NCBI RefSeq assembly: GCF_000526635.1
Contig: NZ_JAGL01000025.1
Coordinates: 1-52,596 of the forward strand
Reading direction: 5' to 3'
DNA from: Aminobacter sp. J41
Lineage (GTDB): Bacteria; Pseudomonadota; Alphaproteobacteria; Rhizobiales; Rhizobiaceae
Length of the DNA stretch: 52,596 nt
Positions 8,602 through 16,048 of this stretch are shown in pieces. The notes below the pieces were generated by a model. The model saw nothing but the letters and a program-made list of their open reading frames with translations. It did no database searches and had not been told where the DNA came from. The position numbers and the translations under genes were made by a program. The stretch's first letter is position 1, and every line of letters starts with the position of its first letter.

Positions 8602-10512
8602 ATGGACACCGGCCTGACGACGCTTCTGGAAGCCGATATCGAGAAGCATCGCGCGCTGGCGCAGAGCTTCATCACCCGCATAGTCGTCCTGGAGGATTCT
8701 TCGGCGCGCGGCGGGAGGGAGCTTGCAGGCACCGGCCGCCGCTTCGTGCCGACCGTTTCGACCGGCTCCGTGCGCCGAACGCGCGAGGTGGAACTCACCA
8801 GGACCGTTCAGGCGGTGCGTCCCGACGACCAACTGCTGTCTCCCGCCCAGCATACGCTGCTTTACCGCGCCCGGCGTGGCCTGTCCGTGGCGATGGCCGT
8901 CGCCGATGTCTTCGCGAAATCGACGGCGCTAGAAGACCTGCAGGCGAAGAACGCCCGCTCGCCGCTCGAGGGCGAGGACGTCGCCGTCTACAAGCGGCTC
9001 CTTTCTGCCGCGGCTTACGTCGCGGCCTTCACCTTTGCCTCCTATCTGCTGCAGACGGTCGAAAGTGATGCGGAGGCGCCGAATGACCTGCGCGAGCCGG
9101 AATATGTGTTCGACACCCAGCAGGATGTGCTGAAGGCGCTGGTTTCGGGGCTCGACGGCGCACTCGCGGGCGCGAAGGACGAAGCCGACCTTCCTGCGCG
9201 GGCGCGGGCCTATGCGACGGTGGTGCTCGAAGGCTTGTTGCAGCGCAAGTCGCGCTTCGACGGGCTCGGCGCCTTCGAGAACGCGCACATCCGCATCGAG
9301 AAGGACGATTTTACCATCGACGGTTTCGATGTCGCCCCGGGGCGCAAGGCAAAGCCCCTCGTCATGCAGTTCCGCAAGCCTGAAGAGGTGGTCGGCAACC
9401 ACATCGCCAAGTACCAGGCGCTGAAGCTCGCCAAGATGCTGATGGCCTATGACTTCGACCGTCAGCTCAACCCTTTTGTCGAACTCGGCGGCTTCCTGTT
9501 CACCTTCATCGGCGACGGCGCGCCGGGAACCGGCAAGACGACGCTGATCCAGATGATCGCGGGTCTCGTCAACGACTATGCTCAGGTTGCGGGCGTTCCC
9601 TTCCACTACGAAAACTTTGGCGTCGACCAGATCTCGTCCTACCAGGGAAAGTCGGGCCAGAACTGCCGTCAGTTCATCAACAACGTCATGAACCCGCGGG
9701 TCATCGGCTTTGGAACGATCGACGACGTCGATCAGGTGGCGGCCAAGCGCTCCGACGACCGTGCCTCCGCCGGCCAGCACGAGATCACCGGCGTGCTGAT
9801 GGACGCCTTCTCGGGAGCGGGCACGGTCATCCGCGGCAACTGCAGCTTCGGCATGTTCTCCAACTATCCGGAGAACGTGGATGATGCGCTGCGCCAGCGC
9901 GCCGGGGCACGCTGGCTGGTCGACGGGCCGCAGACTCGGGAGGACTACATCGACATCTTCGTGCTGCTGGCGGGCAAGAACCACAATATTCCGCTCGGCG
10001 AGCACGATCTCTATGCCGCGCAGGAGATCAAGCGCGCCGTCGAGGCGGCTTACGAGCAGTACTCGAAGCCGCAGGAGGAAGGGCTGCGCAAGGTCTACGA
10101 GCGCTTCATGGACGAACGCGGCGAGCCGAAGACGCTGGCGGACATTGGCGAATATCTGCACCGCATCAAGCAAGCCGAGCCGCGCTTCACCGGCCGCGCG
10201 ATCAAGAACGTCACCGACGCGATCAAGATGCGGGCGATGGATATCGAGCTGCCGGACGAGTGGTTCGAGACGCGCGACGCCTTCATGGGCAAGTCCTACG
10301 AAGAGAAGAAGGCGATGGTCGCTGAGCTGCGTCGCCCGTTCACGATGGACATGGTGATGCAGGAGATCAACCGCTACGCCGACTCCGAATTCCGTTACGC
10401 AGACAAGTCGGACGATGCCGCGGTCGACAAGCTTATCCGCGATGCACGCCTGCGCGAACGCGCCATTGCCGAGATCGAGTCCCTGAAGGCGAGGGGGCTC
10501 TGGAATGCGTAG
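8602..10512 (+). CDS. AAA+ ATPase, core of the five-gene cassette
   Basis: A protein of 636 residues. A roughly 290-residue N-terminal part of no recognised family precedes one AAA+ module. Walker A GDGAPGTGKTT is at residues 304-314 and Walker B-like acidic residues IDDVD are at 373-377. A sensor-1 type Asn421 lies in MFSNYPENVDDALRQR, with candidate arginine fingers Arg431/Arg433 directly after. The C-terminal 150 residues are helical and charged, like an AAA+ lid plus extension. It has no protease domain, zinc finger or membrane span, so it is a motor, unfoldase or remodeller of unknown substrate. A GGGAG ribosome site precedes the ATG; the next gene follows after 33 bp. Confidence 0.85.
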   Translation: MDTGLTTLLEADIEKHRALAQSFITRIVVLEDSSARGGRELAGTGRRFVPTVSTGSVRRTREVELTRTVQAVRPDDQLLSPAQHTLLYRARRGLSVAMAVADVFAKSTALEDLQAKNARSPLEGEDVAVYKRLLSAAAYVAAFTFASYLLQTVESDAEAPNDLREPEYVFDTQQDVLKALVSGLDGALAGAKDEADLPARARAYATVVLEGLLQRKSRFDGLGAFENAHIRIEKDDFTIDGFDVAPGRKAKPLVMQFRKPEEVVGNHIAKYQALKLAKMLMAYDFDRQLNPFVELGGFLFTFIGDGAPGTGKTTLIQMIAGLVNDYAQVAGVPFHYENFGVDQISSYQGKSGQNCRQFINNVMNPRVIGFGTIDDVDQVAAKRSDDRASAGQHEITGVLMDAFSGAGTVIRGNCSFGMFSNYPENVDDALRQRAGARWLVDGPQTREDYIDIFVLLAGKNHNIPLGEHDLYAAQEIKRAVEAAYEQYSKPQEEGLRKVYERFMDERGEPKTLADIGEYLHRIKQAEPRFTGRAIKNVTDAIKMRAMDIELPDEWFETRDAFMGKSYEEKKAMVAELRRPFTMDMVMQEINRYADSEFRYADKSDDAAVDKLIRDARLRERAIAEIESLKARGLWNA

Positions 10513-10545
10513 CCCGGAACTCCCCAAATCCGGGGAGAAGCACTA

Positions 10546-11838
10546 ATGGACCTTCTTCTCGACAATGAACTAATCTACGGGCGGTTGCTGCCGATCGAGG
10601 AGCCGCATCTGATCGAGCGCTACAACAAGGCGCTGGCGGCGTTCGGTCTGCCGCCGACGAAGCTGTCACGCATCGAGATCGACCGGTCCGGTTTCTCGCC
10701 GCAAGTGGCCGAGGAACTCGGCGATCGGGACTATCTCGACCCGAACGGCATCAACCGCCGCTTCATCATTCTCACCCCGCAGCAGATCGAGCTGCCGGTG
10801 GTGCACACGGCGTTCTCGAACACCTCGCAGCTGCTCTACGAGTTCCTGACCGCCAATTCGCGCGTCATTAACGCGCTGACGATCAAGGACGTGATCTACG
10901 GCGAGATCGAGGATTCGGTTGCCAAGGTCGAGGACATCGAGGACCTGCTCTCGGTGAACCAGGTCGAGTTCCGGGTGCTGTCCGCCGAGGACGTGACCGG
11001 CAAGGCGAGCGAGCTTGCGACGCTGATCGACCGGCTGAAGCAGGAGCCGGATTTCTGGCGCGATACGGCGACGCTCGAGCGCATGGTGGAGCTCGCGAAG
11101 GTCACTGGCGACATTCGCCAGAACGCGCTGGTGCCCGACCAGGTCATCTTCCGTCACACGGCCTACTGGACCAGCCATTTCGGCGGTTTTTACGTCTTCG
11201 TCGATCCCGGGATGACGACGGTAATCAGCGATCCGTCGGCGCCGGGCTTCCGCCGCTCGCGACCATGGCAGGTGAGCTATCTGTCGCTGCACGATCCTGA
11301 GCGGGTATTCCGCTTCCTGCTCGAAACGGGCCGGATCGAGCTGCCGCGCGCGTCGTGGATCGACCAGTCCGGCTATCTCGAGCACCGCGCCGAAATGGCC
11401 GTGCGCATGCTGATCCACCAGTCGGACCCGGAGCGGGATCTGACCCAGGTCGACCGCATCTGGCTGCAGACGTGGATCCATTCGCACGCCGACCTGATCA
11501 ACCGCGAGGGCACGTTCCCCTTCCTCAACGCGATGAAGCGCGAATTGGCGCAGTACGGACAGATCAGGATCGATGAGGTGCCGCCGCACAGGCGGTTCCT
11601 GCTCGTGCGGGCGAAACCTGGTCACCCCGACGCATGGCTCACGAACCGGCTGATCTCCGACTTCGTGCCGTTCGACTTCATGTCGCGCTACATCTTCAAC
11701 AAGCAGGGCTTCTATCGCGACTACCAGGGCTTCAATCAGGTCTGGCGCCGCCACGTTGTGGAGACGCTGAAAGATACGTATTTGAAGGATAAGGCAGGCT
11801 ACCGCCTGCGCCTCTATGGCCTCAAGGACCGAGGGTGA
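10546..11838 (+). CDS. Unknown protein, fourth gene of the AAA+ cassette
   Basis: A soluble protein of 430 residues with no signal peptide. I do not recognise a characterised family; it may correspond to an uncharacterised family recalled as DUF6638, unverified. Visible features are an N-terminal globular part (RRFIILTPQQIELPVVHTAF), an acidic stretch at about 120-150 rich in Glu and Asp, and an aromatic-rich middle (HTAYWTSHFGGFYVFVDPG). The C-terminus is basic and aromatic (FDFMSRYIFNKQGFYRDYQG). No catalytic signature is apparent. It follows the ATPase by 33 bp with a GGGGAGAAG ribosome site and lies 3 bp before the DUF2333 gene, so translation is tightly linked. Confidence 0.72.
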   Translation: MDLLLDNELIYGRLLPIEEPHLIERYNKALAAFGLPPTKLSRIEIDRSGFSPQVAEELGDRDYLDPNGINRRFIILTPQQIELPVVHTAFSNTSQLLYEFLTANSRVINALTIKDVIYGEIEDSVAKVEDIEDLLSVNQVEFRVLSAEDVTGKASELATLIDRLKQEPDFWRDTATLERMVELAKVTGDIRQNALVPDQVIFRHTAYWTSHFGGFYVFVDPGMTTVISDPSAPGFRRSRPWQVSYLSLHDPERVFRFLLETGRIELPRASWIDQSGYLEHRAEMAVRMLIHQSDPERDLTQVDRIWLQTWIHSHADLINREGTFPFLNAMKRELAQYGQIRIDEVPPHRRFLLVRAKPGHPDAWLTNRLISDFVPFDFMSRYIFNKQGFYRDYQGFNQVWRRHVVETLKDTYLKDKAGYRLRLYGLKDRG

Positions 11839-11841
11839 GAC

Positions 11842-12960
11842 ATGCTGGACCCGATCGTGAACTTCTTCACCCGCATCTTCCAGGCCATCGGCAAGGGGAT
11901 CGGCATCGTCATCGCCTGGATCTGCTGGCCGTTCGTCGCGGCGGGGCGCTGGTACACACAGCGCGGCTGGGTCATCAAGGCACCGATCGCGGTCCTGTTG
12001 CTGATCATCGTCTGCCTCTACGGCTATTTCTTCTGGGTCACGCAGCGCTGGACGAACTTCAATCCGGACTACCCGCAACAGTATGCCTCGTTCAGCCGGG
12101 TACCGGCTGCCAACGCGTCGATGCCGGGCGAAAGCAATGGCGGGGGCGCGAATTCCTGCAGCCCTTCTGCCATCACCGTGGTTGCGGCTGACCTGATCGA
12201 CTTCAACGTCAACCAGAACGCCTGGATTTCCTCGATGCTGGTGTCGAAGCTCGGCTTCTTCGGCATCGAGTGGCGGCACACGCCGTTCTTCGACAACAAG
12301 GCGGCCTTCCAGCTCGGCATCAATCAGGTGCTGCGCCGCACGACGACGGAGCTGGTCGACACGCTTGGTCGCGTGCGCGGCACGTCGCAGATCGACCAGA
12401 ACCTGCAGGACGCCCGCACCGCGATGGCCTGGAGCGAGACTGCCTGGTACATCGGCATGCGCGGCCCGACTCGGCCAACGCCGAGCGTCTACCGCGAAGG
12501 CATGCAGAAGCTGCGTGCCTTCAACGCCAGCCTCGAGGCCTGCAACGCGACGTTCGACGCACGCGCCGACAACCTTATGCAGTTCCTCGACCGCATCGCC
12601 GGCGATATCGGCTCGACTTCCGACATCCTGCGCCAGCGCATCGAGGCGTCCGACGCTGGCTGGTTTGATGTCCGTGCTGACGACCGCTTCTGGTTCGCCT
12701 ACGGCCAGCTCTACGCCTACTACGGCATCCTGACGGGAGCGCGCGCCGATTTCGCTAACGTCATTGCCGAACGCAATCTGACTGCGCTGTGGACCAGGGT
12801 GGAGGCTCAGCTGCGCGCGGCGCTGAATGTGCAGCCGTGGATCATTTCGAACGGCAACGAGTCGAGTGCGTTCTTCCCGTCTCACCTTGCAACGATGGGG
12901 TTCAACCTGCTTCAGGTGCGTTCGAATCTCGTCGAGCTGCGTCAGGTCCTCGATCGCTGA
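11842..12960 (+). CDS. DUF2333-like inner-membrane-anchored protein, last gene of the AAA+ cassette
   Basis: A protein of 372 residues. The N-terminus has an amphipathic/hydrophobic segment at about 16-38 and one clear membrane span at about 49-72 (APIAVLLLIIVCLYGYFFWV). The rest, about 300 residues, would then lie in the periplasm as a helical domain with a WISSMLVSKLGFFGIEW motif and an ARADNL segment, which I match to DUF2333 (function unknown). It sits at the membrane end of the cassette and could anchor the cytosolic AAA+ partner proteins. The family call is from memory of the pattern and should be confirmed by profile search. Confidence 0.72.
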   Translation: MLDPIVNFFTRIFQAIGKGIGIVIAWICWPFVAAGRWYTQRGWVIKAPIAVLLLIIVCLYGYFFWVTQRWTNFNPDYPQQYASFSRVPAANASMPGESNGGGANSCSPSAITVVAADLIDFNVNQNAWISSMLVSKLGFFGIEWRHTPFFDNKAAFQLGINQVLRRTTTELVDTLGRVRGTSQIDQNLQDARTAMAWSETAWYIGMRGPTRPTPSVYREGMQKLRAFNASLEACNATFDARADNLMQFLDRIAGDIGSTSDILRQRIEASDAGWFDVRADDRFWFAYGQLYAYYGILTGARADFANVIAERNLTALWTRVEAQLRAALNVQPWIISNGNESSAFFPSHLATMGFNLLQVRSNLVELRQVLDR

Positions 12961-12980
12961 CAGCACAAGGATGACGCGTT

Positions 12981-13005
12981 TTCCGGAGCCCGAGAGGCTC
13001 CGGAA
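12981..13005 (+). terminator. Hairpin after the AAA+ cassette, possible terminator
   Basis: TTCCGGAGCC and GGCTCCGGAA pair perfectly over 10 bp around a CGAGA loop, 20 bp after the DUF2333 stop codon. The following bases (GCGCCCTTTATC) are not a clean T run, so termination efficiency is uncertain. Confidence 0.5.
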
Positions 13006-13327
13006 GCGCCCTTTATCTTCGGACTGTATCCCATATTGGATGTCGTAACCGGCGGCTGCTGGTGACGAGGCGTCGTTTATCGCGTCGTACCGCAATTTTG
13101 CCCCGCGAGATCGAGCGTTTTTGCACCTGAGTCACGCTTCCCACTTGGCAGGTTTTTCGATGTTGTATACAGTCTGTCGACATCTAAAGAGTTTGACGCC
13201 GTGTCGCATTTTGCGCATTGCACGGCACAATCGAGATGGCGCGGATGAGCTTGATCCGGCTTTGATGCGCACGAACTCGGACCGCGTTGCGCGGTCCGTT
13301 CCGTAACCAGGGGAGCGAGGACCGTTT
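13006..13327 (+). promoter_or_regulatory. Upstream region of fhs with a leader hairpin and a TGTATACA box
   Basis: No gene is visible in this gap. It contains TGTATACA at 13164-13171, a palindrome of the kind bound by FadR-type GntR regulators. It also has a 9-bp perfect hairpin at 13278-13298 (CGGACCGCG, TTG loop, CGCGGTCCG), 29 bp before the fhs start. The hairpin has no T run, so it is not an obvious attenuator; it may influence translation or mRNA stability. No known riboswitch pattern was recognised. Confidence 0.3.
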
Positions 13328-15007
13328 ATGGCCGAATTCAAATCCGACATTCAGATCGCGCGCGCCGCGAAGAAGAAGCCGATCATGGAGATCGGTGCCA
13401 AGCTTGGCATCCCGTCTGAACACCTTCTGCCTTACGGCCATGACAAGGCGAAGGTCTCTGCCGAGTTCATTAAGTCGGTCCAGGGCAACAAGGACGGCAA
13501 GCTGATCCTGGTCACCGCGATCAACCCGACCCCGGCGGGCGAGGGCAAGACCACGACGACCGTGGGTCTCGGCGACGGTCTCAACCGCATCGGCAAGAAG
13601 GCTGTGGTCTGCATCCGCGAAGCCTCGCTCGGGCCGAACTTCGGCATCAAGGGCGGTGCGGCAGGCGGCGGCTATGCGCAGGTCGTGCCGATGGAGGACA
13701 TGAACCTCCACTTCACCGGCGACTTCCACGCCATCACCACCGCGCACAACCTGCTCTCGGCCCTGATCGACAACCACATCTACTGGGGCAACGAACTCGG
13801 CATCGACACTCGCCGCGTCGCATGGCGCCGCGTGATGGACATGAACGATCGCGCGCTGCGCCAGATCGTCTGCTCGCTGGGTGGCGCGGCCAACGGCTTC
13901 CCGCGTGAGGCCGGCTTCGACATCACCGTGGCGTCGGAAGTTATGGCGATCCTCTGCCTTGCGACCGACCTCAAGGATCTCGAGCGCCGCCTCGGCGACA
14001 TCATCATCGGCTACCGCCGCGACAAGAGCCCGGTTTTCGCCCGCGACCTCAAGGCCGACGGTGCGATGGCCGTGCTCCTCAAGGACGCGATCCAGCCGAA
14101 CCTCGTGCAGACGCTCGAGAACAACCCGGCCTTCGTCCACGGCGGCCCGTTCGCGAACATCGCGCATGGCTGCAACTCGGTTGTCGCTACCACGACCGCT
14201 CTGAAGATCGCCGACTACGTCGTGACCGAGGCAGGCTTCGGTGCTGACCTTGGCGCGGAGAAGTTCTTCGACATCAAGTGCCGCAAGGCTGGCCTGAAGC
14301 CGGCTGCCGCGGTCATCGTCGCGACCGTCCGCGCGCTCAAGATGAACGGCGGGGTCAAGAAGGACGATCTCGGCCAGGAGAACGTCGACGCCGTCCTGAA
14401 GGGCTGCCCGAACCTCGGCCGCCACATCGAGAACGTGAAGCAGTTCGGTGTTCCAGTCGTGGTGGCGATCAACCACTTCGGCACCGACACCGACGCTGAG
14501 ATCGAGGCGGTCAGGGCCTACGTCAAGGAGCAGGGCACTGATGCAATCCTGTGCCGCCACTGGGCAGAGGGTTCGGCCGGCATCGAGGACCTCGCTCACA
14601 AGGTCGTCGAGCTGGCAGAGTCGGGCCAGGCGCAGTTCGCTCCCCTCTATCCGGACGAGATGAAGCTGTTCGACAAGATCGACACCATTGTGAAGCGCAT
14701 CTATCGCGGCTCGGAGGCTGTTGCCGACAAGAGCGTGCGCGACCAGCTGCACCAGTGGGAGGCACAGGGCTACGGCAACCTGCCGGTCTGCATGGCCAAG
14801 ACCCAGTACTCGTTCTCGACCGACTCGAACCTGCGCGGTGCGCCGACCGGCCACGTCGTGCCGATCCGCGAAGTGCGTCTCTCCGCAGGTGCCGGCTTCG
14901 TGGTCGCGATCTGCGGTGAGATCATGACCATGCCGGGCCTGCCGAAGTCGCCGTCGTCCGAGCGCATCTTCCTCAATGAGGAAGGTCAGATCGAAGGTCT
15001 CTTCTAA
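13328..15007 (+). CDS. fhs: Formate--tetrahydrofolate ligase
   Basis: A protein of 559 residues, full length for the family. It makes 10-formyl-tetrahydrofolate from formate, ATP and tetrahydrofolate in the cytosol, feeding one-carbon metabolism. The ATP-binding [18 protein letters not shown] stretch is at about residues 68-85, followed by the conserved [19 protein letters not shown] and [11 protein letters not shown] segments. The C-terminal [11 protein letters not shown] motif is also present. A GGGGAGCGAGG ribosome site lies before the ATG. It is monocistronic by appearance, with a strong terminator after it. Confidence 0.96.
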   Translation: MAEFKSDIQIARAAKKKPIMEIGAKLGIPSEHLLPYGHDKAKVSAEFIKSVQGNKDGKLILVTAINPTPAGEGKTTTTVGLGDGLNRIGKKAVVCIREASLGPNFGIKGGAAGGGYAQVVPMEDMNLHFTGDFHAITTAHNLLSALIDNHIYWGNELGIDTRRVAWRRVMDMNDRALRQIVCSLGGAANGFPREAGFDITVASEVMAILCLATDLKDLERRLGDIIIGYRRDKSPVFARDLKADGAMAVLLKDAIQPNLVQTLENNPAFVHGGPFANIAHGCNSVVATTTALKIADYVVTEAGFGADLGAEKFFDIKCRKAGLKPAAAVIVATVRALKMNGGVKKDDLGQENVDAVLKGCPNLGRHIENVKQFGVPVVVAINHFGTDTDAEIEAVRAYVKEQGTDAILCRHWAEGSAGIEDLAHKVVELAESGQAQFAPLYPDEMKLFDKIDTIVKRIYRGSEAVADKSVRDQLHQWEAQGYGNLPVCMAKTQYSFSTDSNLRGAPTGHVVPIREVRLSAGAGFVVAICGEIMTMPGLPKSPSSERIFLNEEGQIEGLF

Positions 15008-15032
15008 GAGAACCAGCAAGCTCAGGCAGCGG

Positions 15033-15066
15033 AGGCGCCGTCACTCGACGGCGCCTTTGCTTTTTG
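15033..15066 (+). terminator. Rho-independent terminator after fhs
   Basis: AGGCGCCGTC, loop ACTC, GACGGCGCCT, then TTGCTTTTT. A GC-rich 10-bp stem with a T-rich tail, 25 bp after the fhs stop codon. Confidence 0.85.
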
Positions 15067-15112
15067 TGCTTTGGCTCTCTGAAATCTCCGGCGAATGGGC
15101 TAAACGGAGTGC

Positions 15113-15820
15113 ATGAGTAAATCGAGCGTTACCGATCTCGTCAGCGGCATGCGCGACATGCGCTGGGCAACCAGGCCCGCGTTCGTGATCGCGATCATCT
15201 CCATCGCCGTATTCGCCTTCCTCTCCTACCAGGTCGGCGGGGATGGCCTTGCCGGCTTCGACTCGCAGATCCTCCTGTTCTTCCGCGATCCGCAAAATCT
15301 TGCCGATCCAATGGGGCCGGAGTGGCTGGAAAAGGCGATCCTCGAGATAACGACGCTCGGCGGTTATCCGGTGCTGATCACGCTGGTGACGGCAGTGGTC
15401 GGCTTCCTGATCGTCTCCGGGCAGTACGGCCCCGCGATCTTCACCGTCGGCGCCATCGTCTCTGGCACCATGGCCAGCAGCATGTTGAAGCACGTCATCG
15501 ACCGGCCGCGACCGCAGGTCGTCGACCATCTGGTGCACACCTACACGGCGAGCTTTCCGAGCGGCCACGCGACGATGAGCGCGGTCGTCTACCTGACGCT
15601 GGCGGTGCTGATCGTACGTCTGTCCGATCGCTTCCTCGTGCGCCTCTATGTGCTGTGCGCGGCGATCTTCCTCACCTTCATCGTCGGCATGAGCCGCATC
15701 TATCTCGGCGTCCACTGGCCGAGCGACGTGCTTGGCGGCTGGGCGCTGGGAGTTGCGTGGGCGAGCCTGTCCTGGCTGGCCGTGTCAGGCCTGCGCGAGG
15801 TGCGCAGCCACGAGCGTTGA
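15113..15820 (+). CDS. PAP2-family membrane phosphatase
   Basis: A protein of 235 residues with about five to six membrane spans. The three phosphatase motifs are intact: KHVIDRPRP at 126-134, PSGH at 149-152 and SRIYLGVHWPSD at 194-205 (His201 and Asp205). It is expected to dephosphorylate a lipid phosphate such as phosphatidic acid or undecaprenyl pyrophosphate on the outer face of the inner membrane; the substrate cannot be read from sequence. It lies between the fhs terminator and the trpL leader as its own unit. Confidence 0.88.
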   Translation: MSKSSVTDLVSGMRDMRWATRPAFVIAIISIAVFAFLSYQVGGDGLAGFDSQILLFFRDPQNLADPMGPEWLEKAILEITTLGGYPVLITLVTAVVGFLIVSGQYGPAIFTVGAIVSGTMASSMLKHVIDRPRPQVVDHLVHTYTASFPSGHATMSAVVYLTLAVLIVRLSDRFLVRLYVLCAAIFLTFIVGMSRIYLGVHWPSDVLGGWALGVAWASLSWLAVSGLREVRSHER

Positions 15821-15849
15821 ACTGGTTATTGGAGCCGCTGGGAATCTCC

Positions 15850-15877
15850 TTGCCGCGCGGCGCAATCGCAGCTATTG
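15850..15877 (+). promoter_or_regulatory. Candidate trpL promoter
   Basis: TTGCCG at 15850-15855 and CTATTG at 15872-15877, separated by 16 bases, resemble rhizobial -35 and -10 boxes. They would place transcription start at or next to the trpL ATG at 15885. A leaderless trpL transcript is what is known for Sinorhizobium meliloti. The boxes are imperfect. Confidence 0.4.
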
Positions 15878-15884
15878 AAAACGC

Positions 15885-15932
15885 ATGAACACGATCTCGA
15901 CCTGGAACCGTTGGTGGTGGCGCTGCTTATAG
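15885..15932 (+). CDS. trpL: trp operon leader peptide TrpL (15 residues, three tandem Trp)
   Basis: ATG 15885 to TAG 15930-15932 encodes MNTISTWNRWWWRCL. Three consecutive TGG codons plus one earlier Trp codon make it a sensor of charged tRNA-Trp. A terminator hairpin follows at 15966-15994, then trpE(G) begins at 16049. This is the standard rhizobial trpL(E) attenuator layout. In S. meliloti the leader peptide and the attenuated RNA also act in trans; that extra role here is inference. Confidence 0.9.
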   Translation: MNTISTWNRWWWRCL

Positions 15933-15965
15933 CGGCCGGTTGAGCGCGTGTGCGTGAAAGTGGGG

Positions 15966-16001
15966 ATGGCCGCAACGGATTTCCGGGCGGCCATTTTGTT
16001 T
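15966..16001 (+). terminator. Attenuator terminator of trpE(G)
   Basis: An 8-bp perfect stem, ATGGCCGC with GCGGCCAT, a 13-nt loop, then TTTGTTTT. It lies between trpL and trpE(G), and its left arm is shared with the predicted antiterminator. Confidence 0.85.
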
Positions 16002-16048
16002 TCAGGTTGGTTCGGATCCGTGAGTGCCGGAACAAGTGGAGACAGGTA

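Larger units (their letters stand above)
15885..16001 (+). ncRNA. trp attenuator RNA (rnTrpL-like)
   Basis: The leader RNA carries the TrpL reading frame and a segment GCGGCC at 15932-15937 that can pair with GGCCGC at 15968-15973 as antiterminator. The competing terminator stem is ATGGCCGC 15966-15973 with GCGGCCAT 15987-15994, followed by TTTGTTTT. With abundant Trp the ribosome clears the Trp codons and the terminator forms, releasing an RNA of about 115 nt. By analogy with S. meliloti rnTrpL this may be a base-pairing regulator; its targets cannot be told from this window. Confidence 0.78.

Noticed and set aside
10666-13095. An 809-codon open frame antisense to the AAA+ cassette genes 4 and 5
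   Set aside because: It is a shadow caused by high third-position G+C in the real genes. Its translation is rich in Arg, His, Asp and Val with no family pattern, and the sense frames have ribosome sites and recognisable proteins.
13184-15019. A 611-codon open frame antisense to fhs
   Set aside because: Shadow of the fhs gene; repetitive Asp/Val/Arg/His composition and no ribosome site.
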